DNA of 64,000 nucleotides from Podospora pseudoanserina (GCF_035222485.1 NC_085920.1:3906001-3970000), one strand, 5' to 3'; positions 22,366-35,267 are shown, counted from the first letter of the stretch. The notes: a model not told the origin generated them from the letters alone. A program made the numbers and translations.

Positions 22366-23094
22366 TTAGTTAAAGAAGACAAGGGCGGCAACAGTACCGA
22401 GGACGAGCGCGAGCGAGGAAGCAAAGCGCTGGCCGTTGTTGGTGTTGGGGGGAGCAGTCTCGGTTTCTTGGACGCGGCGAGTGCTGGTGGGTGGGGCAGT
22501 GGTGGTGGTCTCGAGAGCTGAAAGGGGGTTAGCACATTAGTTTACACTTGAAACTAGAAGTTGGGAGAACATACTGGTAGCAGTGGTGGACTCGGTGGAG
22601 GTCTCAGTCTCAGTAGAAGACTCGGTGGAGGTCTCGGTGGAGGACTCAGCAGTGCTGGTGATGGTGGTCAGAGAGGTGGTGGCAGAGGTGACGACCTCGG
22701 TACCCTCAAGAGGGAAAGCTGGGCTGAAGTTGCGGGGGTCCTCGCTCTCGTCCTCAATGACAAAGGCATAGTCGCCGTTCAAGCTGTCGGTGGGAGTGTA
22801 GGTGAAGGAGCCGCTAGCGCCGGAGGTGGCTGATATCGAAAGTCAGTCCAAATGTTTCGCAGGTGCCTGGTCGATAGCCAGAAGATACTCACTAGTAAGG
22901 ACCTCGACGGGCTTGAAGCTGTTCTCATCTCCGGCCGTGCCCTTGTAGAGCGAAATCTTGACATTGCCCTCGGCAGAGTCCCACCTGAGAGTGAAAGGCT
23001 CGCCGACGACAACATCGTAGTTGGAGTTCGTGAACTTGGGCCTGGCGAGAGCGGCGGTCGCAAGAGCGAGAACGGTGGCGAAAGAGTACTTCAT
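22366..23094 (-). CDS. GPI-anchored Ser/Thr-rich wall/membrane protein (Kre9/Knh1 N-terminal domain type)
   Basis: Three exons, 22893-23094, 22575-22829 and 22366-22517, give 202 residues (introns 63 and 57 nt, both phase 1). Signal peptide MKYSFATVLALATAALA is followed by RPKFTNSNYDVVVGEPFTLR and W, the start of the Ser-Thr-rich GPI-anchored membrane family (Kre9/KNH-type) beta-sandwich. This runs to about residue 105 (YAFVIEDESEDPRNFSPAFP). A Thr/Ser/Glu-rich stalk (STETSTESSTETETSTEST) for O-mannosylation follows. The last exon supplies a small-residue site (PNTNNGQRFASS) and the hydrophobic end LALVLGTVAALVFFN, a normal GPI attachment signal. Such proteins sit on the plasma membrane or in the wall; the biochemical role is unclear. 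The stalk is a simple repeat and may vary in length among strains. Confidence 0.88.
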
Positions 23095-25568
23095 TTTGAC
23101 TGATTGATGGTGATGGATGTTGTTCTGGATTATACAGAGTAAACGATGGTGGTGGTGAGTGAGATGAAGTACAACTGCGAGTTTGAGCGAACAAGAGGTC
23201 AGCTGATGCGACTGTAAATAAGCTTTTGGGATGTGAAGAAAACAGAATTGGCGGTGGGAGGAAAACCGAGGTCGCGGTCGAGGTGGAAACGTCGGGGGAG
23301 GATGGATATGGGTGGATCGATCCGAAGAAAGGCGCGCAATCTCGTTGCTGGGGGCACGATCATGTACTTACCACTTGTGGAATGTTGAACGACTCGGTTG
23401 AGCTGGTGGTTGGAATGGAAAAACGAAGAGTTTAAAAACGACTGTGGTGAACGTGTAATTATTATGATGTAAATGTGGGCAGTCCCGAGACAAGTCACAG
23501 AGATATGTGAGTAGTGGTGGTGGTGGTAAAAGGAAGGACAGGCAGGAAGGAGAGGAGGAAGAAGAGCTCTCTCAAAAGAGGAAGAGAGGAAAGAGGCGCA
23601 GGGGCCAAAATAGCTAAACGGCCAAGAACGCGTCCTGGAGTTCCAATCTCGTTTGGCGAATGGGGAGGCGTTGACACAACGATTTTACCAGTTGGCGGAT
23701 CCACCCCCAGAAAAAGACGCCGCGAATGGGGAAAAGCTTTTTTGGCACGGCAAGGCTGGACAGGCACAGACAGGGGAAGGCACAGGGTCTGGGTTTGAGC
23801 GGGAAGGGAAGAACCCCAGATCCCGTTCTCTCAAGAGGAACACATGATGGAGGCACAGAGAGGGAGGGAGTGAGTCGCATGATCCCCGCGACAGTGAAAC
23901 CGAGCACTATTATTCCCTATTCCTCCTCTCTGCCACGCAGTTTGTGTCCTCTACGACACTCCTTCGTGACGGTGCCCGCGGTGCGGACGAGAAGAAATCA
24001 CAGCGCCAACAACCACCATGTGGAAATTACTCCTAAATCCAGAATTGCGCCAATTCGGGCTACGACGCTGTTGGTTTCCTGGATCCCTTCCTGTCATGCG
24101 ATGTTACACACATTCTTGCCTAGCAGTGACTGACTGTTGGTTTTTGGCTGTCACTTAATCACTGCTGTCAGACGGCATTGTATGCGCTACGGAAAGTCAT
24201 TCTTCTCTTGTTGCTCTATCTTCAAGATGACGGAATGCACGTGGGACAGTGGAATGCGATGTGTGCTGTGGACCTCATCTCGCTGCGCTGCATCAGATCG
24301 ACCCGCTTCAGATGGTTGCGACCCCTTCAGGGTTTTTTGGTTCCTTGCAGAGCTGCAGACCAGATTGTCGTCATTGCACATCACTGCCCCTTCCAGAACC
24401 CTTCACCATGTCTCGAATCTGGAATCCGGAAAAACAATGTCTGGATTTCGGGACCATTTTCAGGTATTTCTTCAATGCCTGGCAACGCAACCGAAGGCCA
24501 ACCGAGAGGTTATGATGTCGATGCGAGTTACAGAGATATTGCATGTCACAGCATGACGAAGCCCGACGTCTAGAACGGGGGCATATGGCTCACATGCCAC
24601 TCCTGCCGAGCAGTTTGGTTTGTGCATTGCGGGGTCAAAAGGCACACACGACGGCCACGGCAGCCTGCATCTGGACGTTCGCAACCATGGATATGATGGC
24701 GAACTGGTGACCTATGCAGCCAGACGTTACACGGAGATCGCGCCGCCATCCCAACTTACACATATTCAAAGTCTTAGCGCCATAGTAACACGAGAATGCG
24801 AGTGACGCTACAGGCCGCTTGAACGCGGGTCAGCGTGGTCACACCAGAATATATTAAAGGAATACATCAGATACCTGCTCTGTTAGTGCGGTCAAAAATT
24901 GAGTCTCCTCGGGGCTGGGTGGGTGTGGCTGCGCCTGCGATTGAGTGCGTGGCCGGTTTGCCTCCTGACGATAGTCACCAGGCAAGATCAGACAGTCAGG
25001 TAGTATTCCAAGCGTCTCTCAACAAAATCTTCGCAGAATGGCAAAGCCCCAGGAAGTATTGAGGTGAGACTAGTCTGCGAAAGATACACCAATCAAAAAT
25101 TCGATTGACTGATAATTGTATGCTGAGGCTTTGTGCCACCTTGGTATACATGCCATCGTGGCGTTGAATCACCATCAAAGTCACGGGGGTTCCTTGTGCT
25201 CCTGGATGTTCGTATGCGATAGCTCTGTGCGGCGAAACGGGTTCGAGTTGCAAGTTGCTGTCACCGAGTAGGTTTTCAACGGCATCATTCCGTGTTTGTG
25301 AGATCAGGCGGCTCTGTCGGAAACAATTCGCTGGCGGATAAACCGTGTAACCTCCGGCAACACACAACCGGATGCCTCAGCTAGATTCTGAATCACCTCC
25401 GGGAAGAAAAATCCTGGAACATCATTCGACCTCGGCTTCCAACTTCCCGTGTGAGGATATCCCAAGTTGAATTTTCAACGTGGCCGAGTTGATCAAACAG
25501 GAGATATCCAGGTTCAGAATTCAGTGACTTCTATCCAACCGACGTTTCGTACTCCCAAATGTCGGCAG
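23095..25568. other. 2.5-kb intergenic stretch
   Basis: The promoter side of the GPI-protein gene and the 3' flank of the Hpm1-like gene. No domain-bearing frame was seen. A minus-strand frame at 24996-25367 (123 codons) has an even composition but no motif or signal peptide I can defend. Lacks clear repeats. Confidence 0.45.
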
Positions 25569-26739
25569 TCATGAGAGCTGGCAGTCCACGACGCCTCTGA
25601 CAACACCAATGCGTTCCTCAAACAGGTTGTTCACTGTTGTCCCAAGGCCCCTCATCTTTTCTACAAAATCATCCAGCGAGCCTCCAACGCCAAAGTAAAG
25701 CTTCTTTGCGCCAATGACAGCTCTGGCAGAACCTCTTGGTCTGTTTTTCCGCTCTCGCTCAAGAATCAGAAGAAGAGTCTCGCCGAACCTTTCAAGGGCA
25801 AAAGGAGAGTAAATAGTCTCCGAACCAAGCACAAGAGTCTTGGTGTTGTCCGCAAAACTTGGGGCATCCGGTGAGCTGTAGAGAGTATCCACAAACTCTG
25901 GTGACCAAGCACCAGAAAGAAATCTCAAAGTGATCTGGTTGGAAACCAGAGAGTCCTTGAAAGCCGTGATAATCTCCGGTGTCAGATCGAGTTCTCCGTC
26001 GGGTGTAAAAGCCTCTTCGACGAGCGCTACTCGGCTTCGTTGCTGAAGAGCCCAGGCCAAGATGAGATTGGGCAACGTCACCAGATAGAGCACAGAGGGG
26101 TTATAGTCTGCAAGCGTGAGAACCAACGGGTGTCTCGGTTGTGACTTTCTTTCGCTCAAGGCCCAGTGAAAGAGTGCGAGAGAGGGCAAGGCCGTGCCGC
26201 AGCCGAGCTGTACACATTGGTCAGCAATTCGTTTCTCGGCAGGAGGTTTAGGGACGTCAGATATTTCGCCGCACCTCGATCAAGACACACGGCTCTTGAT
26301 TCAAAAAATCGGCCGGCTTTTCCGATGCCAAGACCTTGACCATATCAACACTGCTCTCCCAGCTCTTGAAGCCACCCTCATAAATGCCCGTCTTGACGTC
26401 GTGCTCCCCAAGACCAGCCTCTGATTCAGATGGGTTCTCCCCATCATCCTCAGCCATCAGCTGAGCCCGCACATCCCAGAGCTCACGCCTTGGTATTTGG
26501 AGTGTGCTACCATCCTGAAGATCGACACCGAGCAGGTTGAAGGCTATCTTGGAGGGTAGCTTCGAAAGCATGTCCTCGAGATCATGGCTGGCTGGTGGCA
26601 ATTGGGACTTGCCCTGAACTGGAAATGCACCGGCCCCCGCAGGCGAGGCCACAGCTGACTTCTTGACTTGGGGTGGAGGGGTGAGCGGACGACCATCGTC
26701 TTCTATATCATCGCCGGCGAACGAGAATGAAAAGGCCAT
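25569..26739 (-). CDS. HPM1: protein-histidine N-methyltransferase, Hpm1/METTL18-like
   Basis: Two exons, 26275-26739 and 25569-26207, with a 67-nt intron (GTGCGG...ACAG, phase 0); 367 residues. The join rebuilds the SAM-binding motif I: CVLIE then LGCGTALPSL (~residue 156). Other family marks are GGFKSWESSVDMV (the ExS-type N-terminal block) at ~122, LTLADYNPSVL (motif II region) and LVLGSETIYSP near 290. In yeast Hpm1 methylates a His of ribosomal protein Rpl3 and affects 60S assembly and translation; mammalian METTL18 does the same. The N-terminal ~60 residues are disordered-looking (PPPQVKK, PASHD). The start MAFSFSFAGDD is typical of the family in fungi (MxFSFGFSGDD). Confidence 0.92.
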
Positions 26740-28010
26740 GGTTCAGACTGGTGGTTGGGATCTGATATATGTCGGTTATGCCCAAACGGCAGCTGACTAT
26801 ACCGGGTTCCAAATTTCTCACGTGAAGCAGCGAATGATATCGATGTCTCTTACTACAGTTTTCAGGAATGTGAGTCTCTTTCAGCTGAGGTCGTCCTGGT
26901 GGTGGTGGTGGTGGTAGGGTTGGGTAGGATTTAAACGGTAGTGGGGCAGCAAATGGTGGTTGTTTGAGGCATGTGGTCCGTGTGCTGTCAGCTTTCAGCC
27001 CCCAATTTCAATTCCAACCAAGCTGAAGAGAAAGCGGAGTTTTTCCGCTTGAAATGCTCCGAAGGCTTGCAATTGGGGCCACATTTTAACCGTTGCAACT
27101 TGCACTTGCAGCCCGCCGCTGTCTCTCTGTCAGCATCGAGGAGGCACGTTCAGCAGGAAGCACAGCGCAGACGGGAAGGTGCCGTTAGGAAAATCCCCCC
27201 ACTTCTTACTGGCCCTCGGCTGAGCATGCAATTCGCTGCTCACCGGCATGTGTCGATAACGGCTGTGGTTGGACAGCATACGACAGGACCGGCCATCCCA
27301 AGCATCTCTCACATTCACGCGGGTCTCTTTCTCTTCGTTGGAACAGGCTGGCCATCACTTTCCCGGTTCGGGGGACGGATCAAACAAACCCAATATGCGG
27401 CAGCCTTGAAGCCGATAACCCCATTGGATCTCGAGATCCTCTTCAGTGAGGGCTTCCAACAGCCCCCGCGCCGACAGCGGGGATACATGCAGGGCCCTTC
27501 TTCTTCGATATCTTTTCGTCTCTTCTTGCTTGAAGGAATTATCGGCCGGCGTAAATGGACGGGAACCGTAAATCAGCCAACTATGGATCGCACCCGTCGG
27601 GAGATACCCCTCTGCTTGGGGTTAGGTTGAGGTCGTGGCCGTCGATTGTCTCATGGGGCTGGATCGTCATATACTAGGAGGCTCCTTCTCTTCCATCCTA
27701 GTTTGGGATACCCACAATACTCTGTTTGCTGACAGCGCCTGCCTTGTCTTGGAGAGGGGAACCGTATTCCTCATTCTGAGGCACTTGCCCAACCGGGAAG
27801 AGCAAATCAAGGTCAGGGTACGGAGTGTTGCTCGTTTGCTGCATACCACTTGAATTACATCAACGAAGCCTGGCAAGCCATTGGCTGCGTTTACTACCTG
27901 CTTTTCGCCTTCGATTACTGATATAAGTACCAAGGCCTCGAAGCATCTTCTGAGAGTCTCTACTTGGCTTCTCAGAACACCTCTGGCTCTTCTCCCACAC
28001 ACTCTTCACC
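26740..28010. other. intergenic: divergent promoters
   Basis: Between Hpm1 and the monooxygenase. A short (GGT)n run lies at about 26897-26916. The 219-codon frame 26971-27630 (+) has no recognisable domain and biased composition; not kept. Confidence 0.5.
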
Positions 28011-29950
28011 ATGGTAATGGACTCTTGCGGCGACAGATACCCGGATCGACTTGGTCGTGATGGCGCCACTCTCAACTTCCCTTCCCTCAATGTCTCCTAC
28101 ACTGTCCGGGAACAACCTCTCGGCACGGCACGGCCGATTCGTATTGTCGGCATTGGAGCTGGAGCGAGCGGGCTAAACGTCATCCGTACCTTGCGGCTGA
28201 ATCTCACCAACTACGAAGTCGTGGTATACGAAAAGAACATCGACGTCGGTGGAACATGGTTCGAGAATCAATACCCTGGATGTCGATGCGATGTACCAAG
28301 CCACAGTTACCAGTTCTCATGGCGACCAAAAAATGACTGGACCAACTTCTTTTCTAGTGCCGAGGAAATTGAGGACTATCTTTGCCAGGTTGCCGACGAG
28401 GAGGGGCTGAGAGGGTCTATCAAGACCTCACATGAGGTGGTCTCTGCTGTTTGGAACGAAGGCGACGGTCAATGGGAGCTGAGGATACGGAACCTTGAGA
28501 ATGGACAGGAATTTGAGGACTATGCTACCTTTCTACTGAATGGTTCGGGCATACTGAAGTAAGCAGTTTACACGTCTTCGCTGGCACGGCATCAGCTAAC
28601 ATTCAAACCATCAGCAACTGGAAGTGGCCTGATGTTCAAGACCTCACCGCTTTCAAAGGCACATTGATACACACGGCTCGTTGGCCAAAGGATTTCGACC
28701 ACACAGGCAAGACGATAGCGATCATTGGCAATGGTTCAACAGGAGTTCAAGTATTGCCAGCTCTCCAGCCCGGCGCCGCCAAAATTCACCACATCTTCCG
28801 GACACCCAGTTGGGTCATACCACCAAGGATACACGCCTGGAAAGTCATGGGTCAAGCAACAGAGGTCTGGGATAAGATACAGCTCGACGCCGAGGAAAAC
28901 TTCTCGGAAGAAACTATTGAAAAGTTTAAGTCGGACCCGGAGTTCTACCGGGATTTTGTCAAGAGGATTGAGGTTGAGGTCAACAGTGCTTTCCCAGTGG
29001 TAGGGTTCTCTCTTTCGATTTTCCATTAAGGAGATGGCTAACACCCGCAGGTCCTTGCCAAAAGCCCAGTTCAAGCCTTCGCCCGCGCGAAGGTAGCGGA
29101 GTACATGACAGCCATGCTCGGTGGGAACGAGCAGCTCTGCAAAGCTCTCATTCCAGACTTTCCACTAGGATGCCGAAGAATGACGCCTGGCCATGGATAT
29201 CTCCAAGCCCTGACAAAACCGAATGTTGAAGTCAGGAGAACGGACATGAAGCGCTTTGTACCGGAAGGCATCGAGCTTGCTTCAGGGGAGATCCTCAAAG
29301 TTGACGCCATAATCTGTGCCACGGGCTTCGAAACATCCTTTTGCCCACGATTTCCTATCATTGGACGTGATGGCGCAAATCTGCAAGATCGATGGAGACA
29401 AGAGATCCCGAAGGCGTATATGTCTTGTGCTGTTCCAAGCCTCCCAAATTACTTCAGTAAGCCTGCCCTCTTCATTCTTCAGACGTGATCCATGATGTGC
29501 TAATAAGAAGCAGTGTTCCTTGGCCCCAACGCACCCATTGGTCACGGCTCAGTCTTCACCCTCTCGGAACACATCGCCAAGTACATCACCACCATCATCA
29601 AAAAGGTCCAAACCGAAGGAATCAAATCCATCGCCCCTTCCCAAGCAGCAGTAGATGACTACTTTGAGCACATTACCCACTTCATGCCAGCCACCACTTG
29701 GGCGGCGCCGGGGAGATCATGGTTCAAGATGGGAAGGGAGGAAGGACCGGTGGTGGCGCTTCATCCGGGGAGCAGGATTCATTTCTTTCATATGCTGGAA
29801 CGGTTTAGAGGGGAGGATTGGGAGTATGAGTGGGATAATGCGAGGGGGAACAGGTTTGGGTACTTGGGAAATGGGTTCTCGACGCGGGAGGTGGGGGATG
29901 AGAAGGGGGATTTGGCTTGGTATTTGGACGAGCCGGCTACGATATCGTAG
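28011..29950 (+). CDS. flavin-dependent monooxygenase, Baeyer-Villiger type
   Basis: Four exons, 28011-28558, 28615-28999, 29051-29456 and 29514-29950, with introns of 56, 51 and 57 nt; 591 residues. FAD site GIGAGASG at ~46, then GGTWFENQYPGCRCDVPSHS (the BVMO/FMO FAD block). The BVMO fingerprint FKGTLIHTARWP lies at ~208 and a second Rossmann site GNGSTGVQ for NADPH at ~231. CATGFET is near 405. Family enzymes insert oxygen next to a ketone or oxidise heteroatoms using NADPH and O2. Many fungal ones act in secondary metabolism (StcW-like) or steroid/ketone breakdown, but no biosynthetic neighbours are present here, so the substrate is unknown. It has no signal peptide. The 3' ~230 bases are markedly G-rich. 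Confidence 0.92.
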
Positions 29951-30821
29951 ATGGGGTGTGGGTATCATGGTAGACACGGCTGGGAAGGGGAGGTATTATT
30001 TTTGTTGAGCGGGTAGGTGGCTTCATGCAACACATGGAGTTAGGAACGGTTGACGTATGGATAGATAATACATACACATCATTTTTCATTTTCAACTCTT
30101 GTCGGGACCGGGGGGGGGGGAGGCAGTGCTCACGGGATGATGGGCATGGCATCATAACTCTCAAGATACGGCCCGATGGCAGTCGAATGTTGCGGACCAT
30201 CCCGTCCGGGTGGTGAGTGTACCTCAGCGGGTGCCTTCAGGCGCCAGGCCACCGGACCATGCCTAAAGAAAGAGGCCGGTTTGGCTTTCGCGGCAGCGCC
30301 CCACTCACAGCCACGGCGGTAATGGCGGTTGACCAGTGGGAGTTGTGCTTCTGTCCCGACAGTTTGGGACGGGGTTCTTAGCGGTTCCATGATGGTCTTG
30401 GGGGCGTTGTAGTGGCACCCTCGGTGTGACCGAAAGGCTAAACAAAAAAAAAAAAAAAACACGAGCAAATGGGGTCAACGCATATTTCTCAACAACTGGT
30501 GATTCCGGTGGCGACTGTGAATCACCACCGGCCCGCGGAGGATATAAATATCGCTTCCCCGCGGACATCTAACTGGGTAGACCGCACAACCACCTCACCA
30601 ACTGCAACCCCAGACAGAATACAAAAGACTCCCCGTGAGGAGGGGGGGCGCTTCTGTCTTGGCCACTATTCAGGTATGTAGTTCTCATTGTGTGTAGCTA
30701 AAAGAGATATCACTATTTTGTTTTCGCCAACAATTGTGGTTTCGTTAACCAAAGATGATTTTCTGTTGTTGATTCCTCTTGTGATAACTCGATTTCCCCC
30801 CTCTTTTTCGATCAATTGTGG

Positions 30822-30856
30822 GGCAATGTTTGAATATACATGTATAAAACATTGCC
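30822..30856. repeat. 10-bp-arm palindrome with inner self-complementary core
   Basis: Arms GGCAATGTTT (30822-30831) and AAACATTGCC (30847-30856) enclose a core that contains the 12-bp palindrome TATACATGTATA. It could extrude as a hairpin or bind a dimeric regulator; no flanking gene makes use of it obvious. Confidence 0.7.
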
Positions 30857-30885
30857 ACGCTGTTAGTTAGGCTTGGATAGTGCTG

Positions 30886-30924
30886 GATGATGATGATGAT
30901 GATGATGTTGTTGTTGTTGTTGTT
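30886..30924 (+). repeat. compound trinucleotide microsatellite (GAT)n(GTT)n
   Basis: About seven GAT units run directly into about six GTT units in non-coding DNA. Confidence 0.9.
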
Positions 30925-31434
30925 CCCTAGCAGAGCAGCGATCGTGGTCACCTACCTACCCTATCTCCGAACACATTGTTGGCGACTTGGTATGTTGTTC
31001 GGTGGTTGAGTTGCATAGCCACTATCAACTACCTACTTGCATACTTTGATTAATCACATATTTGCTCGATTCTCACCTGCGAGAATGGGGAGGAGGGACA
31101 TGCCGCTAATGACGATTAGGGGGTGGATTAGGGGGGGTTGGATTGGGGGGGTGGCTTAGGGGGGATGGATGTACAGGTACTACAGTGCGATGAAACCCTG
31201 GTCAGACTTCACCTGAATACCTGCAGTGCCTGCATACTGGACGATTGGCGCTTATTTGAGTGGTGGTCATTGGAACGGGGTACAGACCGGTTGCCTTTCG
31301 AGACCCAAGTTGGGGTTTTTGGGTTTGAAGGCTGAGTTCCCTTGGTGTTGGGATGGGAGAGGAGTTGTGTGATATTTCTATTCTTATTCTTATTTTGTTT
31401 GTTTTGATTGAGAGATGTCAAATATGGGGTCCTG

Positions 31435-34400
31435 AACGAAAGATGATGAGCCGGTTAATCTTCTGTCGCTGGGTAAGTTCATCTACACTTCGGGCAAGGG
31501 GATGAGCAGCTAATCAGTTGTGGTTTTAGATGGTGGAGGTGTACGAGGTGTTTCGTCGTTGGTGATTCTGGATCGGATTATGGAAAAGATTCAGAGGAGG
31601 GATGGACTGGAGGAGATACCGAAGCCTTGTGCCTATTTTGATATGATTGCTGGGACGAGTACAGGCGGGTGAGTATCTTTTGTGATTTTGTGTAGTGACC
31701 TAGACTGACGAGCGGTTGGTTTAGGCTTATCGCAGTCATGGTGGGGAGGCTAAGGATGTCTACTACTGAGGCCTTGAAGGCATACGACGATTGTGCTGCG
31801 AGTATCTTCAACAAGAAGAACAGGAAGACGGGGCAGGTGTCGGACAAGTATAAGTCCACTGCACTGAAGGAAGATTCCGCAGCTCAAGGCCTTGACTAGG
31901 GATTACCTCGGTGGGGATAGTGTAGGTCGAAATACGTGGGGTGGTGGAGGGCTTGGGGGCTCGTGGCAGGTTTAAGCATGGGTTGACTTTGGGCCATGCC
32001 TGTAAGAAGCAACCGACTCACAAACTAGGTCTTGTTTGGGTATGCTAACAATGTTCCAGACTCTCCGGACAGTGACCAGCTATTTCTCTCAGACAGATCC
32101 AAGGCGATGGGAATACCGAGCAGCTTCTTCATAGGGAGACAAGATGTGCTGAACAAAATCGATCAAGTGTTTTGCGAGCGCGACACAGGAGGAGTTCCAA
32201 GGAGGGAATTTCTTCTGTGGGGGATAGGAGGCGTTGGGAAAAGTGAAGTTGCCCTCAAGGCGGCAGAGAACCTGGATGGAAGGTGGGTACAGTTTCCATC
32301 ACTTTATGTCCCTGGGCCGGTTACTGATAAAACCAAGATTCAAATATATTTTCTACGTCGATGGGTCAGAAAGATCTACGATTATTCATTCGTACGCCGA
32401 GATTTCCAGACGATACAACTTGGGCGGTACCAATCCAGAAACAATGTTCCACATGGCACTGGAATGGATGGGGCGCTTGGCAGACGAATGGCTCTTGATT
32501 TTCGACGACTGCAACTTGAGTGAGCGCGCCGGTTTAATACCGGGGTGAGGAAAGGGCAACATCGTCTACACATCACGCTTCAATGGCCTTGAGCACAACT
32601 TCCCGGCACACCTTGTCTACCACGTTGAACCTCTGGCCGAGAGGGACGCTGTTGAACTTCTTTTGGGAGCTTCTGGTCTCTTGGATGTGACATCTGATTC
32701 AGACGAGGCTGGCCCTACGGTCCCGCCACGACGAGCTCCAACAGGCGAGGAAACAGCTCTGGCAAATGAAATTGTTCATGAGCTTAGCTGCATGCCTGTC
32801 TGCGTCGACAAAGCGGCTGCAGCTATCAGAGAGAGAGGAATAGAACTGGATGTATATCTCAAGGAGTTGTGTACACAAAAGGTTCGAGTCGCTACAGACC
32901 CCCGCTTCAAGAACACAAGTGTTGAGACTCAAGCAGCGTACGCAACTCTAGAGCTATCCTACGACCAGATCACAGCCATCCGTCATCGTGCCGGGAGAAG
33001 TGAAGAAGGACGCGCGGCACTCTTCGCCATGAAGGTCTTGAGCTTGTTGTCGTGCTATCACTATCAAAGATTTTCAACGGAAATTCTGACGAGGGCGGTG
33101 TTGAATCGGCGGAGTTGCAATGCCGACCTTTCTTACCCCTTGAGGCGCATTTTTCAAACCCCAGACAAAGGTTGGGATGATATGATGCAAGAGGACGGAG
33201 AGGGGGGCTGGGAGGTTCTGTTCTTTGCTCACGGGCTTCAAGTCTTGCGACGTTACTCCTTGGTCAGGCTGGCTCCTGACCGCCTCACCCTGTCCATGCA
33301 TACCCTGGTTCATACTTGGGCTCAGCAAAGGATGGATCCAGAAGCTCGTGCTGAGGTTTGCTGGCTGGCAGGGGTTTTGCTCAGCGATGCAATGACCCCA
33401 TCCTTGATTTTGAAGAACCGGAGGTATGCTATCGGTCTGGCACCTCACATCGACTGTTGTTTCGCCATCGTACCAAAGACCCGGGATACTACCCAGGGAC
33501 ACGATAATGCCCGTGTCCTTGGTCTCAAGCGCGGCGATGTGGTAGTTGGCCCTAAAAACATAACGTATCCAGTGGACGAGTAATACAATGCCCATCTTTT
33601 GTTCAGACTCGGGTGGGTTTACAGTGCTGTACAGCAGTTCAAACAGGCTGAATATTGCTGGAAGACCTGCCTTCGGCTTTTCAAGTATCAGGAGGATCCG
33701 TTTGGATGGGGTGCTATAAATACACTGACGCACCTGGCTACACTTTACCACGAGCATGGGTTTCTCGGCGAGGCAGAAGCGATGCATTGGGAGGCCATCG
33801 GCAGACTGGAGGCGAGAAAGCGAGAACGAGAACAGTACCTTCTGAAGGAACTAGAAAGCGGGAGTTCGAAGAGGAGAAGGCCAGTGTTTCAGCATCGCAA
33901 CGAGGGAGATTGCTGAAGACAGCCCTCGAAAGACTACCCCGCAGCTTTTTTCCGCCCTTTCTTCTAAGGAGATGGAAGCCAGAATATTCCAGACGTTCAC
34001 TGCAACTGTCGTCAACCCTCTCGCTCGCCACAGGCCCGCAACCAACAGACGGAGTCCCATCGGAGCAGAGGTGGAAGTTCACGAGTCTACCGACACTGCT
34101 GAAGATGCTGTGGCCACTGTCAGAAAGAAAAAACGCGCTGAAGAGACGGACTCTCTTGATGATCTCGAGGCTGAAATTCTCCTCAGGCACGGAAGGCTAG
34201 CAAGGGTACTAAAAGACCAAGGCAGAAACAAGAATGCAAAGAACTTGATGAACTGGGTCGTCCAGAAATGCCAAGAGGAACTGGTCGAGGACTCCCCCGA
34301 GCTTCTGAGACTTCAGAATGAGGCGAAGGCGATGACTGAGCCAAAGGACATGGACTGGTTCAAGAGACGCGTAGACATAATGAACGAATCCGACACCGAC

Positions 34401-35267
34401 CAAAGCCTCGCCTTCTTCCAAACTGACGCGATTTACGAGCTGTTCGATCATTGGTGCTGGTCGATGTACCTCGCCGGCCGGTATTCTATGGCGATCGATA
34501 TGTACAAGAAATTCATCCCTAGGGCCGTGGATGTATATGGATATCACGACCCGAAAGTCCTGAAGATGATGCGGCGAATGGCGGAGGCGGCCTGGTCTGC
34601 CGACAGGCTGGATGATGCCGTGTTCATTGCCGAGCAATGTCTCTTGCGGACAGAAGATGCTTACCAGCCGTCACATATGGAGGTGATACTGGCCACGGAG
34701 CTACTGGCCACGGAGCTACTTGCCAAAACCCTTGGTAAGCAACGACCTGGAAGTGACAAGGAGGCGGAGGATATGTTTCGGCTTGCTCTGAACCGGGCGC
34801 AGTCCAGTCTTCCGAAGAATCACCCCGTCACTGAACGAATCAAGATAGAGTTTGATTCTTTCAAGCACCCACAAGAGCCTTCATACCTGACAGGTGCTAA
34901 GAGTCTGGAAGAGAGGTGGCTTGATCTCAAGGCTGATGTGAAGGCTCACTTTGCGGAGCTTGGGATGCTCAACGAGTACGCCTTAAGACTTTATGATTTC
35001 AAGGGCCTACAGCCATGGAGATCCGAAGAGGAGTACCAGCGAAGATTGAGCAAGTTTTCGGTGCTGGCGCGTGCTCCTGGGAAGCTATTAGGCATCAAAA
35101 AGCCGGTAATCGAAGGGCTATCCACCACCATAACGAGAAACGACCATGGAATTCAGCCTGAGGGAGGAGCCTCTCGGAAATCATCGACATCAAAGGGAAG
35201 GGTGTTGATAGGGGCGACAACGATTTCAATGCTGCGAACACGCCGATTAGAGTATAGCATAGTTTGA
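31435..35267 (+). pseudogene. decayed patatin/NB-ARC/TPR NLR, tandem paralogue of the next gene
   Basis: Recognisable pieces in order: patatin start (VNLLSLDGGGVRG and, after one intron, the nucleophile loop GTSTGG, to about 31860); NB-ARC (GIPSSFFIGRQ, Walker A GIGGVGKS, DEWLLIFDDCN, LSCMPVCVDKAAAAI); the post-NB-ARC region with MHTLVHTWAQQRM; and a TPR-like C-terminal third (33599-35267) that includes a long 431-codon open stretch. It is broken: there is no start codon in the first exon's frame, the distal part of the patatin domain with its Asp is missing, and the rest is interrupted about four times. Exon 1, intron positions and domain order match the intact copy at 35713, so the two arose by tandem duplication and have since diverged strongly. 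The C-terminal open stretch could still be expressed, but nothing shows that. Not a mobile element. Confidence 0.8.

Larger units (their letters stand above)
29951..31434. other. intergenic with simple repeats and small palindrome
   Basis: No gene supported. Contains an A-run (30446-30459), a TATAAATA element at 30543-30550 (+), a palindrome at 30822-30856, a (GAT)n(GTT)n microsatellite at 30886-30924 and a G-rich tract around 31117-31160. Confidence 0.5.

Noticed and set aside
24996-25367. 123-codon minus-strand frame that might be a small secreted protein
   Set aside because: No signal peptide, no Cys pattern, and no extension into a plausible upstream exon.
26971-27630. 219-codon + frame
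   Set aside because: No recognisable domain and unlike neighbouring genes in codon use; likely part of the promoter region between divergent genes.
34681-34720. 15-bp tandem duplication (ATELL repeated) in the decayed NLR
   Set aside because: A real but trivial in-frame slippage event within TPR-like sequence; no further copies.
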